A stretch of 64,000 nucleotides of DNA, from assembly GCA_943736015.1 (NCBI GenBank), contig OX031065.1:23078427-23142426 (forward strand). Reading direction: 5' to 3'. Position 1 is the stretch's first letter. The number at the start of each line of letters is the position of its first letter. The position numbers and the translations under genes are program-made. Shown in pieces: positions 33,798 to 46,706 of this stretch. This DNA is from Tridacna crocea. Its lineage: Eukaryota > Mollusca > Bivalvia > Cardiida > Cardiidae. The notes beneath the pieces are model-generated. The model saw nothing but the letters and a program-made list of their open reading frames with translations. It was not told the origin of the DNA and did not search any database.

Positions 33798-35376
33798 AAC
33801 TGGAAAAAGTTTCCGCAACAGCAACCCGTTGCTTCTGAATTCTATGTTTTTGCGCAGCAGTTAAACCTAACATTGACTTTTGACTCGCAAGGTCACCAAA
33901 ATTGACCCTGGTAAGAAAACAGGGAAACATTCGGTTTACCTTTCTTTGATTTGTGCAACAGGTAGCAGTTGCCTCCGAAAGTGTCCGAGTTGATTTTACA
34001 ATTTTATGCGCAGCACGTAACCATCACGTATGGGGGACATAGTCATCGTAACCAAATCAATGGCCCTAGTGAGAGAAAACGAAAAAGAAAAATCCCTATG
34101 ATTGACTTGAATGACAGACCTGTCGTCTGCTACAAAATGTTCCATAAGTCCATGTTTCATGTTTTCGCGGATGCGTAAATGGAACCTATGAGACGGTAGT
34201 CAACGTAAATGGTTTGTTGCCATGGTATAAAGACAACGGAGGGGAAAAAAAAAAAAAAAAAAATGTCGGAAATTTTGTTCCCTACATTTGACTTAAGAAA
34301 CATGTGTCGTCTGCCACGAAATGTTCCCTGAGTCGATTTTTCATGTTTTTCGCGGATACGTAAGTGGCACCTATGAGAGACGGTAGTCTACGTAAATGGG
34401 TATGTCGTCACGGTATAAAGAGATTGGAGAGAAAAAATATATTAGAAATTTAGTTCTCTTTGTTTGACTTATGCAGTTGCTACTGAAAGAGTCTTCAGTC
34501 TTTTTTTAGCCACTTGTCACATTATTTCCTGGTGTTTTCGCATGTGCGTAACTGGCACGTATGAAACGGTAGTCAATGTAACTGGGTTTCCTGTTGCGGT
34601 TTGAAGAGATTAGAAGAATTACGCTTCAATGCCCTTTGTTTGATTCATGCAATAGGAATCAATTGCTACTGAAAGAGTATTCAGTCTTTTTTTAGCCACT
34701 TGTCACATTCATTTCTGGGTTTTTTGCACTGTACATTGATCATTTTGGCTTATTCAATGTGCAGAATTTAATGTGGTCTGAGTCAGAAAATCTAATTAAG
34801 GGATAAAGGGGCATCAAGGGTTTATTTCAAGGGAAGTAACTCTTGCAGGGGGGGCTTGAAAAGACCAAAACAAGGTCTTCTGCCACCCTGTTCTCTTAAA
34901 TTTTGGCCCTTTTTCAGTGAAATCTGGCATGTGTGGATGGTGCATGCCTGGCAGTTTGCCAAGGACTGCACAGCAGCCTTCAAAGGAGACTTTAAATCCA
35001 CTTTTATGCCGTTTTTTGTTCACTGTTTTCTATTGATATATTAGGGCGCCATTTTGAAGTAATTTTCAAGCTCTCTGATTGGCTGATTGGGCCCAGCTTT
35101 GAATTTCTCGAAGCCTCTGATTGGCTGACTGGGCCCCATGCTGATTTCCTTATTAACTTTTTACCACACAATGACGCCTTTTTACACACCCGAAAGAGAA
35201 AGCTTTTGAAAATAATCTGAGAAAAGGAGACAATGCAGGTTACCAGCATTTTCTCCTTTTCCCACAATGTTTTCTACCCTATCGAAGAAAAAATGGATTA
35301 TTGCTTATTCTTACGTCTTATTGTATCTTTATGGCCTATTTTCAAATTCTTCAAACTAGAACAAGATTTTTTTTTT
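33798..35376 (+). repeat. Satellite unit U22 (1,579 bp, one minisatellite copy lost)
   Basis: One full 42-bp copy at 35073-35114 plus the partial copy at 35115-35137. Shares TTAACTTTTT and the short T-run at its end with U20, but has a longer A-run and lacks the private changes of U20. Confidence 0.97.
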
Positions 35377-36994
35377 AACTGGAAAAAGTTTCCGCAACAG
35401 CAACCCGTTGCTTCTGAATTCTATGTTTTTGCACAGCAGTTAAACCTAACATTGACTTTTGACTCGCAAGGTCACCAAAATTGACCCTGGTAAGAAAACA
35501 GGGAAACATTCGGTTTACCTTTCTTTGATTTGTGCAACAGGTAGCAGTTGCCTCCGAAAGTGTCCGAGTTGATTTTACAATTTTATGCGCAGCACGTAAC
35601 CATCACGTATGGGGGACATAGTCATCGTAACCAAATCAATGGCCCTAGTGAGAGAAAACGAAAAAGAAAAATCCCTATGATTGACTTGAATGACAGACCT
35701 GTCGTCTGCTACAAAATGTTCCATAAGTCCATGTTTCATGTTTTCGCGGATGCGTAAATGGAACCTATGAGACGGTAGTCAACGTAAATGGTTTGTTGCC
35801 ATGGTATAAAGACAACGGAGGGGAAAAAAAAAAAAAAATGTCGGAAATTTTGTTCCCTACATTTGACTTAAGAAACATGTGTCGTCTGCCACGAAATGTT
35901 CCCTGAGTCGATTTTTCATGTTTTTCGCGGATACGTAAGTGGCACCTATGAGAGACGGTAGTCTACGTAAATGGGTATGTCGTCACGGTATAAAGAGATT
36001 GGAGAGAAAAAATATATTAGAAATTTAGTTCTCTTTGTTTGACTTATGCAGTTGCTACTGAAAGAGTCTTCAGTCTTTTTTTAGCCACTTGTCACATTAT
36101 TTCCTGGTGTTTTCGCATGTGCGTAACTGGCACGTATGAAACGGTAGTCAATGTAACTGGGTTTCCTGTTGCGGTTTGAAGAGATTAGAAGAATTACGCT
36201 TCAATGCCCTTTGTTTGATTCATGCAATAGGAATCAATTGCTACTGAAAGAGTATTCAGTCTTTTTTTAGCCACTTGTCACATTCATTTCTGGGTTTTTT
36301 GCACTGTACATTGATCATTTTGGCTTATTCAATGTGCAGAATTTAATGTGGTCTGAGTCAGAAAATCTAATTAAGGGATAAAGGGGCATCAAGGGTTTAT
36401 TTCAAGGGAAGTAACTCTTGCAGGGGGGGCTTGAAAAGACCAAAACAAGGTCTTCTGCCACCCTGTTCTCTTAAATTTTGGCCCTTTTTCAGTGAAATCT
36501 GGCATGTGTGGATGGTGCATGCCTGGCAGTTTGCCAAGGACTGCACAGCAGCCTTCAAAGGAGACTTTAAATCCACTTTTATGCCGTTTTTTCTTCACTG
36601 TTTTCTATTGATATATTAGGGCGCCATTTTGAAGTAATTTTCAAGCTCTCTGATTGGCTGATTGGGCCCAGCTTTGAATTTCTCGAAGCCTCTGATTGGC
36701 TGACTGGGCCCAGCTTTGAATTTCTCGAAGCCTCTGATTGGCTGACTGGGCCCCATGCTGATTTCCTTATTAACCTTTTACCACACAATGACGCCTTTTT
36801 ACACACCCGAAAGAGAAAGCTTTTGAAAATAATCTGAGAAAAGGAGACAATGCAGGTTACCAGCATTTTCTCCTTTTCCCAAAATGTTTTCTACCCTATC
36901 GAAGAAAAAATGGATTATTGCTTATTCTTACGTCTTATTGTATCTTTATGGCCTATTTTCAAATTCTTCAAACTAGAACAAGATTTTTTTTTTT
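35377..36994 (+). repeat. Satellite unit U23 (1,618 bp)
   Basis: TTGCACAGCAG near 35432, TTTTTTCTTCACTG near 36593 and TCCCAAAATG near 36879; the last two are private. Confidence 0.97.
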
Positions 36995-38611
36995 AACTGG
37001 AAAAAGTTTCCGCAACAGCAACCCGTTGCTTCTGAATTCTATGTTTTTGCACAGCAGTTAAACCTAACATTGACTTTTGACTCGCAAGGTCACCAAAATT
37101 GACCCTGGTAAGAAAACAGGGAAACATTCGGTTTACCTTTCTTTGATTTGTGCAACAGGTAGCAGTTGCCTCCGAAAGTGTCCGAGTTGATTTTACAATT
37201 TTATGCGCAGCACGTAACCATCACGTATGGGGGACATAGTCATCGTAACCAAATCAATGGCCCTAGTGAGAGAAAACGAAAAAGAAAAATCCCTATGATT
37301 GACTTGAATGACAGACCTGTCGTCTGCTACAAAATGTTCCATAAGTCCATGTTTCATGTTTTCGCGGATGCGTAAATGGAACCTATGAGACGGTAGTCAA
37401 CGTAAATGGTTTGTTGCCATGGTATAAAGACAACGGAGGGGAAAAAAAAAAAAAAATGTCGGAAATTTTGTTCCCTACATTTGACTTAAGAAACATGTGT
37501 CGTCTGCCACGAAATGTTCCCGAGTCGATTTTTCATGTTTTTCGCGGATACGTAAGTGGCACCTATGAGAGACGGTAGTCTACGTAAATGGGTATGTCGT
37601 CACGGTATAAAGAGATTGGAGAGAAAAAATATATTAGAAATTTAGTTCTCTTTGTTTGACTTATGCAGTTGCTACTGAAAGAGTCTTCAGTCTTTTTTTA
37701 GCCACTTGTCACATTATTTCCTGGTGTTTTCGCATGTGCGTAACTGGCACGTATGAAACGGTAGTCAATGTAACTGGGTTTCCTGTTGCGGTTTGAAGAG
37801 ATTAGAAGAATTACGCTTCAATGCCCTTTGTTTGATTCATGCAATAGGAATCAATTGCTACTGAAAGAGTATTCAGTCTTTTTTTAGCCACTTGTCACAT
37901 TCATTTCTGGGTTTTTTGCACTGTACATTGATCATTTTGGCTTATTCAATGTGCAGAATTTAATGTGGTCTGAGTCAGAAAATCTAATTAAGGGATAAAG
38001 GGGCATGAAGGGTTTATTTCAAGGGAAGTAACTCTTGCAGGGGGGGCTTGAAAAGACCAAAACAAGGTCTTCTGCCACCCTGTTCTCTTAAATTTTGGCC
38101 CTTTTTCAGTGAAATCTGGCATGTGTGGATGGTGCATGCCTGGCAGTTTGCCAAGGACTGCACAGCAGCCTTCAAAGGAGACTTTAAATCCACTTTTATG
38201 CCGTTTTTTGTTCACTGTTTTCTATTGATATATTAGGGCGCCATTTTGAAGTAATTTTCAAGCTCTCTGATTGGCTGATTGGGCCCAGCTTTGAATTTCT
38301 CAAAGCCTCTGATTGGCTGACTGGGCCCAGCTTTGAATTTCTCGAAGCCTCTGATTGGCTGACTGGGCCCCATGCTGATTTCCTTATTAACCTTTTACCA
38401 CACAATGACGCCTTTTTACACACCCGAAAGAGAAAGCTTTTGAAAATAATCTGAGAAAAGGAGACAATGCAGGTTACCAGCATTTTCTCCTTTTCCCACA
38501 ATGTTTTCTACCCTATCGAAGAAAAAATGGATTATTGCTTATTCTTACGTCTTATTGTATCTTTATGGCCTATTTTCAAATTCTTCAAACTAGAACAAGA
38601 TTTTTTTTTTT
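36995..38611 (+). repeat. Satellite unit U24 (1,617 bp)
   Basis: TTGCACAGCAG near 37050, a private one-base loss in TTCCCGAGTC near 37520, and GGCATGAAGGG near 38006, shared with U26 and U30. Confidence 0.97.
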
Positions 38612-40229
38612 AACTGGAAAAAGTTTCCGCAACAGCAACCCGTTGCTTCTGAATTCTATGTTTTTGCGCAGCAGTTAAACCTAACATTGACTTTTGACTC
38701 GCAAGGTCACCAAAATTGACCCTGGTAAGAAAACAGGGAAACATTCGGTTTACCTTTCTTTGATTTGTGCAACAGGTAGCAGTTGCCTCCGAAAGTGTCC
38801 GAGTTGATTTTACAATTTTATGCGCAGCACGTAACCATCACATATGAGGGACATAGTCATCGTAACCAAATCAATGGCCCTAGTGAGAGAAACGAAAAAG
38901 AAAAATCCCTATGATTGACTTGAATGACAGACCTGTCGTCTGCTACAAAATGTTCCATAAGTCCATGTTTCATGTTTTCGCAGATGCGTAAATGGAACCT
39001 ATGAGACGGTAGTCAACGTAAATGGTTTGTTGCCATGGTATAAAGACAACGGAGGGAAAAAAAAAAAAAAAAATGTCGGAAATTTTGTTCCCTACATTTG
39101 ACTTAAGAAACATGTGTCATCTGCCACGAAATGTTCCCTGAGTCGATTTTTCATGTTTTTCGCGGATACGTAAGTGGCACCTATGAGAGACGGTAGTCTA
39201 CGTAAATGGGTATGTCGTCACGGTATAAAGAGATTGGAGAGAAAAAATATATTAGAAATTTAGTTCTCTTTGTTTGACTTATGCAGTTGCTACTGAAAGA
39301 GTCTTCAGTCTTTTTTTAGCCACTTGTCACATTATTTCCTGGTGTTTTCGCATGTGCGTAACTGGCACGTATGAAACGGTAGTCAATGTAACTGGGTTTC
39401 CTGTTGCGGTTTGAAGAGATTAGAAGAATTACGCTTCAATGCCCTTTGTTTGATTCATGCAATAGGAATCAATTGCTACTGAAAGAGTATTCAGTCTTTT
39501 TTTAGCCACTTGTCACATTCATTTCTGGGTTTTTTGCACTGTACATTGATCATTTTGGCTTATTCAATGTGCAGAATTTAATGTGGTCCGAGTCAGAAAA
39601 TTTAATTAAGGGATAAAGGGGCATCAAGGGTTTATTTCAAGGGAAGTAACTCTTGCAGGGGGGGCTTGAAAAGACCAAAACAAGGTCTTCTGCCACCCTG
39701 TTCTCTTAAATTTTGGCCCTTTTTCAGTGAAATCTGGCATGTGTGGATGGTGCATGCCTGGCAGTTTGCCAAGGACTGCACAGCAGCCTTCAAAGGAGAC
39801 TTTAAATCCACTTTTATGCCGTTTTTTGTTCACTGTTTTCTATTGATATATTAGGGCGCCATTTTGAAGTAATTTTCAAGCTCTCTGATTGGCTGATTGG
39901 GCCCAGCTTTGAATTTCTCAAAGCCTCTGATTGGCTGACTGGGCCCAGCTTTGAATTTCTCGAAGCCTCTGATTGGCTGACTGGGCCCCATGCTGATTTC
40001 CTTATTAACCTTTTACCACACAATGACGCCTTTTTACACACCCGAAAGAGAAAGCTTTTGAAAATAATCTGAGAAAAGGAGACAATGCAGGTTACCAGCA
40101 TTTTCTCCTTTTCCCACAATGTTTTCTACCCTATCGAAGAAAAAATGGATTATTGCTTATTCTTACGTCTTATTGTATCTTTATGGCCTATTTTCAAATT
40201 CTTCAAACTAGAACAAGATTTTTTTTTTT
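38612..40229 (+). repeat. Satellite unit U25 (1,618 bp)
   Basis: GAGAGAAACG (one A lost near 38890) is shared with U27 and breaks the module A frame that is open in nearly all units. CACATATGAGG near 38842, TGTCATCTG at 39119 and AATTTAATTAAGG near 39601 are private. Confidence 0.97.
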
Positions 40230-41847
40230 AACTGGAAAAAGTTTCCGCAACAGCAACCCGTTGCTTCTGAATTCTATGTTTTTGCGCAGCAGTTAAACCT
40301 AACATTGACTTTTGACTCGCAAGGTCACCAAAATTGACCCTGGTAAGAAAACAGGGAAACATTCGGTTTACCTTTCTTTGATTTGTGCAACAGGTAGCAG
40401 TTGCCTCCGAAAGTGTCCGAGTTGATTTTACAATTTTATGCGCAGCACGTAACCATCACGTATGGGGGACATAGTCATCATAACCAAATCAATGGCCCTA
40501 GTGAGAGAAAGCGAAAAAGAAAAATCCCTATGATTGACTTGAATGACAGACCTGTCGTCTGCTACAAAATGTTCCATAAGTCCATGTTTCATGTTTTCGC
40601 GGATGCGTAAATGGAACCTATGAGACGGTAGTCAACGTAAATGGTTTGTTGGCATGGTATAAAGACAACGGAGGGAAAAAAAAAAAAAAAAATGTCGGAA
40701 ATTTTGTTCCCTACATTTGACTTAAGAAACATGTGTCGTCTGCCACGAAATGTTCCCTGAGTCGATTTTTCATGTTTTTCGCGGATACGTAAGTGGCACC
40801 TATGAGAGACGGTAGTCTACGTAAATGGGTATGTCGTCACGGTATAAAGAGATTGGAGAGAAAAAATATATTAGAAATTTAGTTCTCTTTGTTTGACTTA
40901 TGCAGTTGCTACTGAAAGAGTCTTCAGTCTTTTTTTAGCCACTTGTCACATTATTTCCTGGTGTTTTCGCATGTGCGTAACTGGCACGTATGAAACGGTA
41001 GTCAATGTAACTGGGTTTCCTGTTGCGGTTTGAAGAGATTAGAAGAATTACGCTTCAATGCCCTTTGTTTGATTCATGCAATAGGAATCAATTGCTACTG
41101 AAAGAGTATTCAGTCTTTTTTTAGCCACTTGTCACATTCATTTCTGGGTTTTTTGCACTGTACATTGATCATTTTGGCTTATTCAATGTGCAGAATTTAA
41201 TGTGGTCCGAGTCAGAAAATCTAATTAAGGGATAAAGGGGCATGAAGGGTTTATTTCAAGGGAAGTAACTCTTGCAGGGGGGGGCTTGAAAAGACCAAAA
41301 CAAGGTCTTCTGCCACCCTGTTCTTTTAAATTTTGGCCCTTTTTCAGTGAAATCTGGCATGTGTGGATGGTGCATGCTTGGCAGTTTGCCAAGGACTGCA
41401 CAGCAGCCTTCAAAGGAGACTTTAAATCCACTTTTATGCCGTTTTTTGTTCACTGTTTCTATTGATATATTAGGGCGCCATTTTGAAGTAATTTTCCAGC
41501 TCTCTGATTGGCTGATTGGGCCCAGCTTTGAATTTCTCAAAGCCTCTGATTGGCTGACTTGGCCCAGCTTTGAATTTCTCGAAGCCTCTGATTGGCTGAC
41601 TGGGCCCCATGCTGATTTCCTTATTAACCTTTTACCACACAATGACGCCTTTTTACACACCCGAAAGAGAAAGCTTTTGAAAATAATCTGAGAAAAGGAG
41701 ACAATGCAGGTTACCAGCATTTTCTCCTTTTCCTACAATGTTTTCTACCCTATCGAAGAAAAAATGGATTATTGCTTATTCTTACGTCTTATTGTATCTT
41801 TATGGCCTATTTTCAAATTCTTCAAACTAGAACAAGAATTTTTTTTT
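40230..41847 (+). repeat. Satellite unit U26 (1,618 bp, many private changes)
   Basis: The most diverged unit. It has CATCATAACC at 40480, AAAGCGAAA near 40509, TTGGCATGG near 40651, GTTCTTTTAAA near 41323, CATGCTTGGC near 41377, a one-T loss near 41457, TTTCCAGCTC near 41497 and GACTTGGCCC near 41560. The one-T loss joins two minus-strand frames into a chance 154-codon frame (41256-41720). Confidence 0.97.
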
Positions 41848-43468
41848 AACTGGAAAAAGTTTCCGCAACAGCAACCCGTTGCTTCTGAATTTTATGTTTT
41901 TGCGCAGCAGTTAAACCTAACATTGACTTTTGACTCGCAAGGTCACCAAAATTGACCCTGGTAAGAAAACAGGGAAACATTCGGTTTACCTTTCTTTGGT
42001 TTGTGCAACAGGTAGCAGTTGCCTCCGAAAGTGTCCGAGTTGATTTTACAATTTTATGCGCAGCACGTAACCATCACGTATGGGGGACATAGTCAACGTA
42101 ACCAAATCAATGGCCCTAGTGAGAGAAACGAAAAAGAAAAATCCCTATGATTGACTTGAATGACAGACCTGTCGTCTGCTACAAAATGTTCCATAAGTCC
42201 ATGTTTCATGTTTTCGCGGATGCGTAAATGGAACCTATGAGACGGTAGTCAACGTAAATGGTTTGTTGCCATGGTATAAAGACAACGGAGGGGAAAAAAA
42301 AAAAAAAAAATGTTGGAAATTTTGTTCCCTACATTTGACTTAAGAAACATGTGTCGTCTGCCACGAAATGTTCCCTGAGTCGATTTTTCATGTTTTTCGC
42401 GGATACGTAAGTGGCACCTATGAGAGACGGTAGTCTACGTAAATGGGTATGTCGTCACGGTATAAAGAGATTGGAGAGAAAAAATATATTAGAAATTTAG
42501 TTCTCTTTGTTTGACTTATGCAGTTGCTACTGAAAGAGTCTTCAGTCTTTTTTTAGCCACTTGTCACATTATTTCCTGGTGTTTTCGCATGTGCGTAACT
42601 GGCACGTATGAAACGGTAGTCAATGTAACTGGGTTTCCTGTTGCGGTTTGAAGAGATTAGAAGAATTACGCTTCAATGCCCTTTGTTTGATTCATGCAAT
42701 AGGAATCAATTGCTACTGAAAGAGTATTCAGTCTTTTTTTAAGCCACTTGTCACATTCATTTCTGGGTTTTTTGCACTGTACATTGATCATTTTGGCTTA
42801 TTCAATGTGCAGAATTTAATGTGGTCTGAGTCAGAAAATCTAATTAAGGGATAAAGGGGCATCAAGGGTTTATTTCAAGGGAAGTAACTCTTGCAGGGGG
42901 GGGCTTGAAAAGACCAAAACAAGGTCTTCTGCCACCCTGTTCTCTTAAATTTTGGCCCTTTTTCAGTGAAATCTGGCATGTGTGGATGGTGCATGCCTGG
43001 CAGTTTGCCAAGGACTGCACAGCAGCCTTCAAAGGAGACTTTAAATCCACTTTTATGCCGTTTTTTGTTCACTGTTTTCTATTGATATATTAGGGCGCCA
43101 TTTTGAAGTAATTTTCAAGCTCTCTGATTGGCTGATTGGGCCCAGCTTTGAATTTCTCAAAGCCTCTGATTGGCTGACTGGGCCCAGCTTTGAATTTCTC
43201 GAAGCCTCTGATTGGCTGACTGGGCCCCATGCTGATTTCCTTATTAACCTTTTACCACACAATGACGCCTTTTTACACACCCGAAAGAGAAAGCTTTTGA
43301 AAATAATCTGAGAAAAGGAGACAATGCAGGTTACCAGCATTTTCTACTTTTCCCACAATGTTTTCTACCCTATCGAAGAAAAAATGGATTATTGCTTATT
43401 CTTACGTCTTATTGTATCTTTATGGCCTATTTTCAAATTCTTCAAACTAGAACAAGATTTTTTTTTTT
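41848..43468 (+). repeat. Satellite unit U27 (1,621 bp)
   Basis: GAATTTTATG near 41888 destroys the otherwise regular EcoRI site. Also TTTGGTTTG near 41998, GTCAACGTAACC near 42093, GAGAGAAACG near 42123 (shared with U25), TGTTGGAAA at 42314, an extra A in TTTTTAAGCC near 42741, and TTCTACTTTTC near 43345. Confidence 0.97.
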
Positions 43469-45088
43469 AACTGGAAAAAGTTTCCGCAACAGCAACCCGT
43501 TTCTTCTGAATTCTATGTTTTTGCGCAGCAGTTAAACCTAACATTGACTTTTGACTCGCAAGGTCACCAAAATTGACCCTGGTAAGAAAACAGGGAAACA
43601 TTCGGTTTACCTTTCTTTGATTTGTGCAACAGGTAGCAGTTGCCTCCGAAAGTGTCCGAGTTGATTTTACAATTTTATGCGCAGCACGTAACCATCACGT
43701 ATGGGGGACATAGTCATCGTAACCAAATCAATGGCCCTAGTGAGAGAAAACGAAAAAGAAAAATCCCTATGATTGACTTGAATGACAGACCTGTCGTCTG
43801 CTACAAAATGTTCCATAAGTCCATGTTTCATGTTTTCGCGGATGCGTAAATGGAACCTATGAGACGGTAGTCAACGTAAATGGTTTGTTGCCATGGTATA
43901 AAGACAACGGAGGGGAAAAAAAAAAAAAAAAATGTCGGAAATTTTGTTCCCTACATTTGACTTAAGAAACATGTGTCGTCTGCCACGAAATGTTCCCTGA
44001 GTCGATTTTTCATGTTTTTCGCGGATACGTAAGTGGCACCTATGAGAGACGGTAGTCTACGTAAATGGGTATGTCGTCACGGTATAAAGAGATTGGAGAG
44101 AAAAAATATATTAGAAATTTAGTTCTCTTTGTTTGACTTATGCAGTTGCTACTGAAAGAGTCTTCAGTCTTTTTTTAGCCACTTGTCACATTATTTCCTG
44201 GTGTTTTCGCATGTGCGTAACTGGCACGTATGAAACGGTAGTCAATGTAACTGGGTTTCCTGTTGCGGTTTGAAGAGATTAGAAGAATTACGCTTCAATG
44301 CCCTTTGTTTGATTCATGCAATAGGAATCAATTGCTACTGAAAGAGTATTCAGTCTTTTTTTAGCCACTTGTCACATTCATTTCTGGGTTTTTTGCACTG
44401 TACATTGATCATTTTGGCTTATTCAATGTGCAGAATTTAATGTGGTCTGAGTCAGAAAATCTATTTAAGGGATAAAGGGGCATCAAGGGTTTATTTCAAG
44501 GGAAGTAACTCTTGCAGGGGGGGCTTGAAAAGACCAAAACAAGGTCTTCTGCCACCCTGTTCTCTTAAATTTTGGCCCTTTTTCAGTGAAATCTGGCATG
44601 TGTGGATGGTGCATGCCTGGCAGTTTGCCAAGGACTGCACAGCAGCCTTCAAAGGAGACTTTAAATCCACTTTTATGCCGTTTTTTGTTCACTGTTTTCT
44701 ATTGATATATTAGGGCGCCATTTTGAAGTAATTTTCAAGCTCTCTGATTGGCTGATTGGGCCCAGCTTTGAATTTCTCAAAGCCTCTGATTGGCTGACTG
44801 GGCCCAGCTTTGAATTTCTCGAAGCCTCTGATTGGCTGACTGGGCCCCATGCTGATTTCCTTATTAACCTTTTACCACACAATGACGCCTTTTTACACAC
44901 CCGAAAGAGAAAGCTTTTGAAAATAATCTGAGAAAAGGAGACAATGCAGGTTACCAGCATTTTCTCCTTTTCCCACAATGTTTTCTACCCTATCGAAGAA
45001 AAAATGGATTATTGCTTATTCTTACGTCTTATTGTATCTTTATGGCCTATTTTCAAATTCTTCAAACTAGAACAAGATTTTTTTTTTT
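43469..45088 (+). repeat. Satellite unit U28 (1,620 bp)
   Basis: Private changes are CCCGTTTCTTC near 43500 and CTATTTAAGG near 44464; otherwise the common right-hand type. Confidence 0.97.
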
Positions 45089-46706
45089 AACTGGAAAAAG
45101 TTTCCGCAACAGCAACCCGTTGCTTCTGAATTCTATGTTTTTGCGCAGCAGTTAAACCTAACATTGACTTTTGACTCGCAAGGTCACCAAAATTGACCCT
45201 GGTAAGAAAACAGGGAAACATTCGGTTTACCTTTCTTTGATTTGTGCAACAGGTAGCAGTTGCCTCCGAAAGTGTCCGAGTTGATTTTACAATTTTATGC
45301 GCAGCACGTAACCATCACGTATGGGGGACATAGTCATCGTAACCAAATCAATGGCCCTAGTGAGAGAAAACGAAAAAGAAAAATCCCTATGATTGACTTG
45401 AATGACAGACCTGTCGTCTGCTACAAAATGTTCCATAAGTCCATGTTTCATGTTTTCGCGGATGCGTAAATGGAACCTATGAGACGGTAGTCAACGTAAA
45501 TGGTTTGTTGCCATGGTATAAAGACAACGGAGGGGAAAAAAAAAAAAGAAATGTCGGAAATTTTGTTCCCTACATTTGACTTAAGAAACATGTGTCGTCT
45601 GCCACGAAATGTTCCCTGAGTCGATTTTTCATGTTTTTCGCGGATACGTAAGTGGCACCTATGAGAGACGGTAGTCTACGTAAATGGGTATGTCGTCACG
45701 GTATAAAGAGATTGGAGAGAAAAAATATATTAGAAATTTAGTTCTCTTTGTTTGACTTATGCAGTTGCTACTGAAAGAGTCTTCAGTCTTTTTTTAGCCA
45801 CTTGTCACATTATTTCCTGGTGTTTTCGCATGTGCGTAACTGGCACGTATGAAACGGTAGTCAATGTAACTGGGTTTCCTGTTGCGGTTTGAAGAGATTA
45901 GAAGAATTACGCTTCAATGCCCTTTGTTTGATTCATGCAATAGGAATCAATTGCTACTGAAAGAGTATTCAGTCTTTTTTTAGCCACTTGTCACATTCAT
46001 TTCTGGGTTTTTTGCACTGTACATTGATCATTTTGGCTTATTCAATGTGCAGAATTTAATGTGGTCTGAGTCAGAAAATCTAATTAAGGGATAAAGGGGC
46101 ATCAAGGGTTTATTTCAAGGGAAGTAACTCTTGCAGGGGGGCTTGAAAAGACCAAAACAAGGTCTTCTGCCACCCTGTTCTCTTAAATTTTGGCCCTTTT
46201 TCAGTGAAATCTGGCATGTGTGGATGGTGCATGCCTGGCAGTTTGCCAAGGACTGCACAGCAGCCTTCAAAGGAGACTTTAAATCCACTTTTATGCCGTT
46301 TTTTGTTCACTGTTTTCTATTGATATATTAGGGCGCCATTTTGAAGTAATTTTCAAGCTCTCTGATTGGCTGATTGGGCCCAGCTTTGAATTTCTCAAAG
46401 CCTCTGATTGGCTGACTGGGCCCAGCTTTGAATTTCTCGAAGCCTCTGATTGGCTGACTGGGCCCCATGCTGATTTCCTTATTAACCTTTTACCACACAA
46501 TGACGCCTTTTTACACACCCGAAAGAGAAAACTTTTGAAAATAATCTGAGAAAAGGAGACAATGCAGGTTACCAGCATTTTCTCCTTTTCCCACAATGTT
46601 TTCTACCCTATCGAAGAAAAAATGGATTATTGCTTATTCTTACGTCTTATTGTATCTTTATGGCCTATTTTCAAATTCTTCAAACTAGAACAAGATTTTT
46701 TTTTTT
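45089..46706 (+). repeat. Satellite unit U29 (1,618 bp)
   Basis: A-run interrupted by G near 45548, 6-base G-run, and AGAAAACTTTTG near 46530, which destroys the regular HindIII site. Confidence 0.97.

Larger units (their letters stand above)
30601..36994 (+). repeat. Dimer duplication U20-U21 / U22-U23 (probable)
   Basis: U20 and U22 both lack one minisatellite copy and have TTAACTTTTT. The following units U21 and U23 both start after a shortened T-run and carry TTGCACAGCAG. Offset is about 3,197-3,199 bp. Private changes on both sides show it is older than the four-unit duplication. Confidence 0.7.
36995..43468 (+). repeat. Dimer duplication U24-U25 / U26-U27 (probable)
   Basis: GGCATGAAGGG is in U24 and U26, and the one-A loss GAGAGAAACG is in U25 and U27, with offsets of 3,235-3,236 bp. 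Heavy private divergence of U26 and U27 makes this an old event, or a shared origin blurred by conversion. Confidence 0.55.

Noticed and set aside
41256-41720. 154-codon minus-strand frame, the longest in the window
   Set aside because: It arises only in U26, through a one-T loss that joins two frames open in other units. It is a chance product of a diverged unit.
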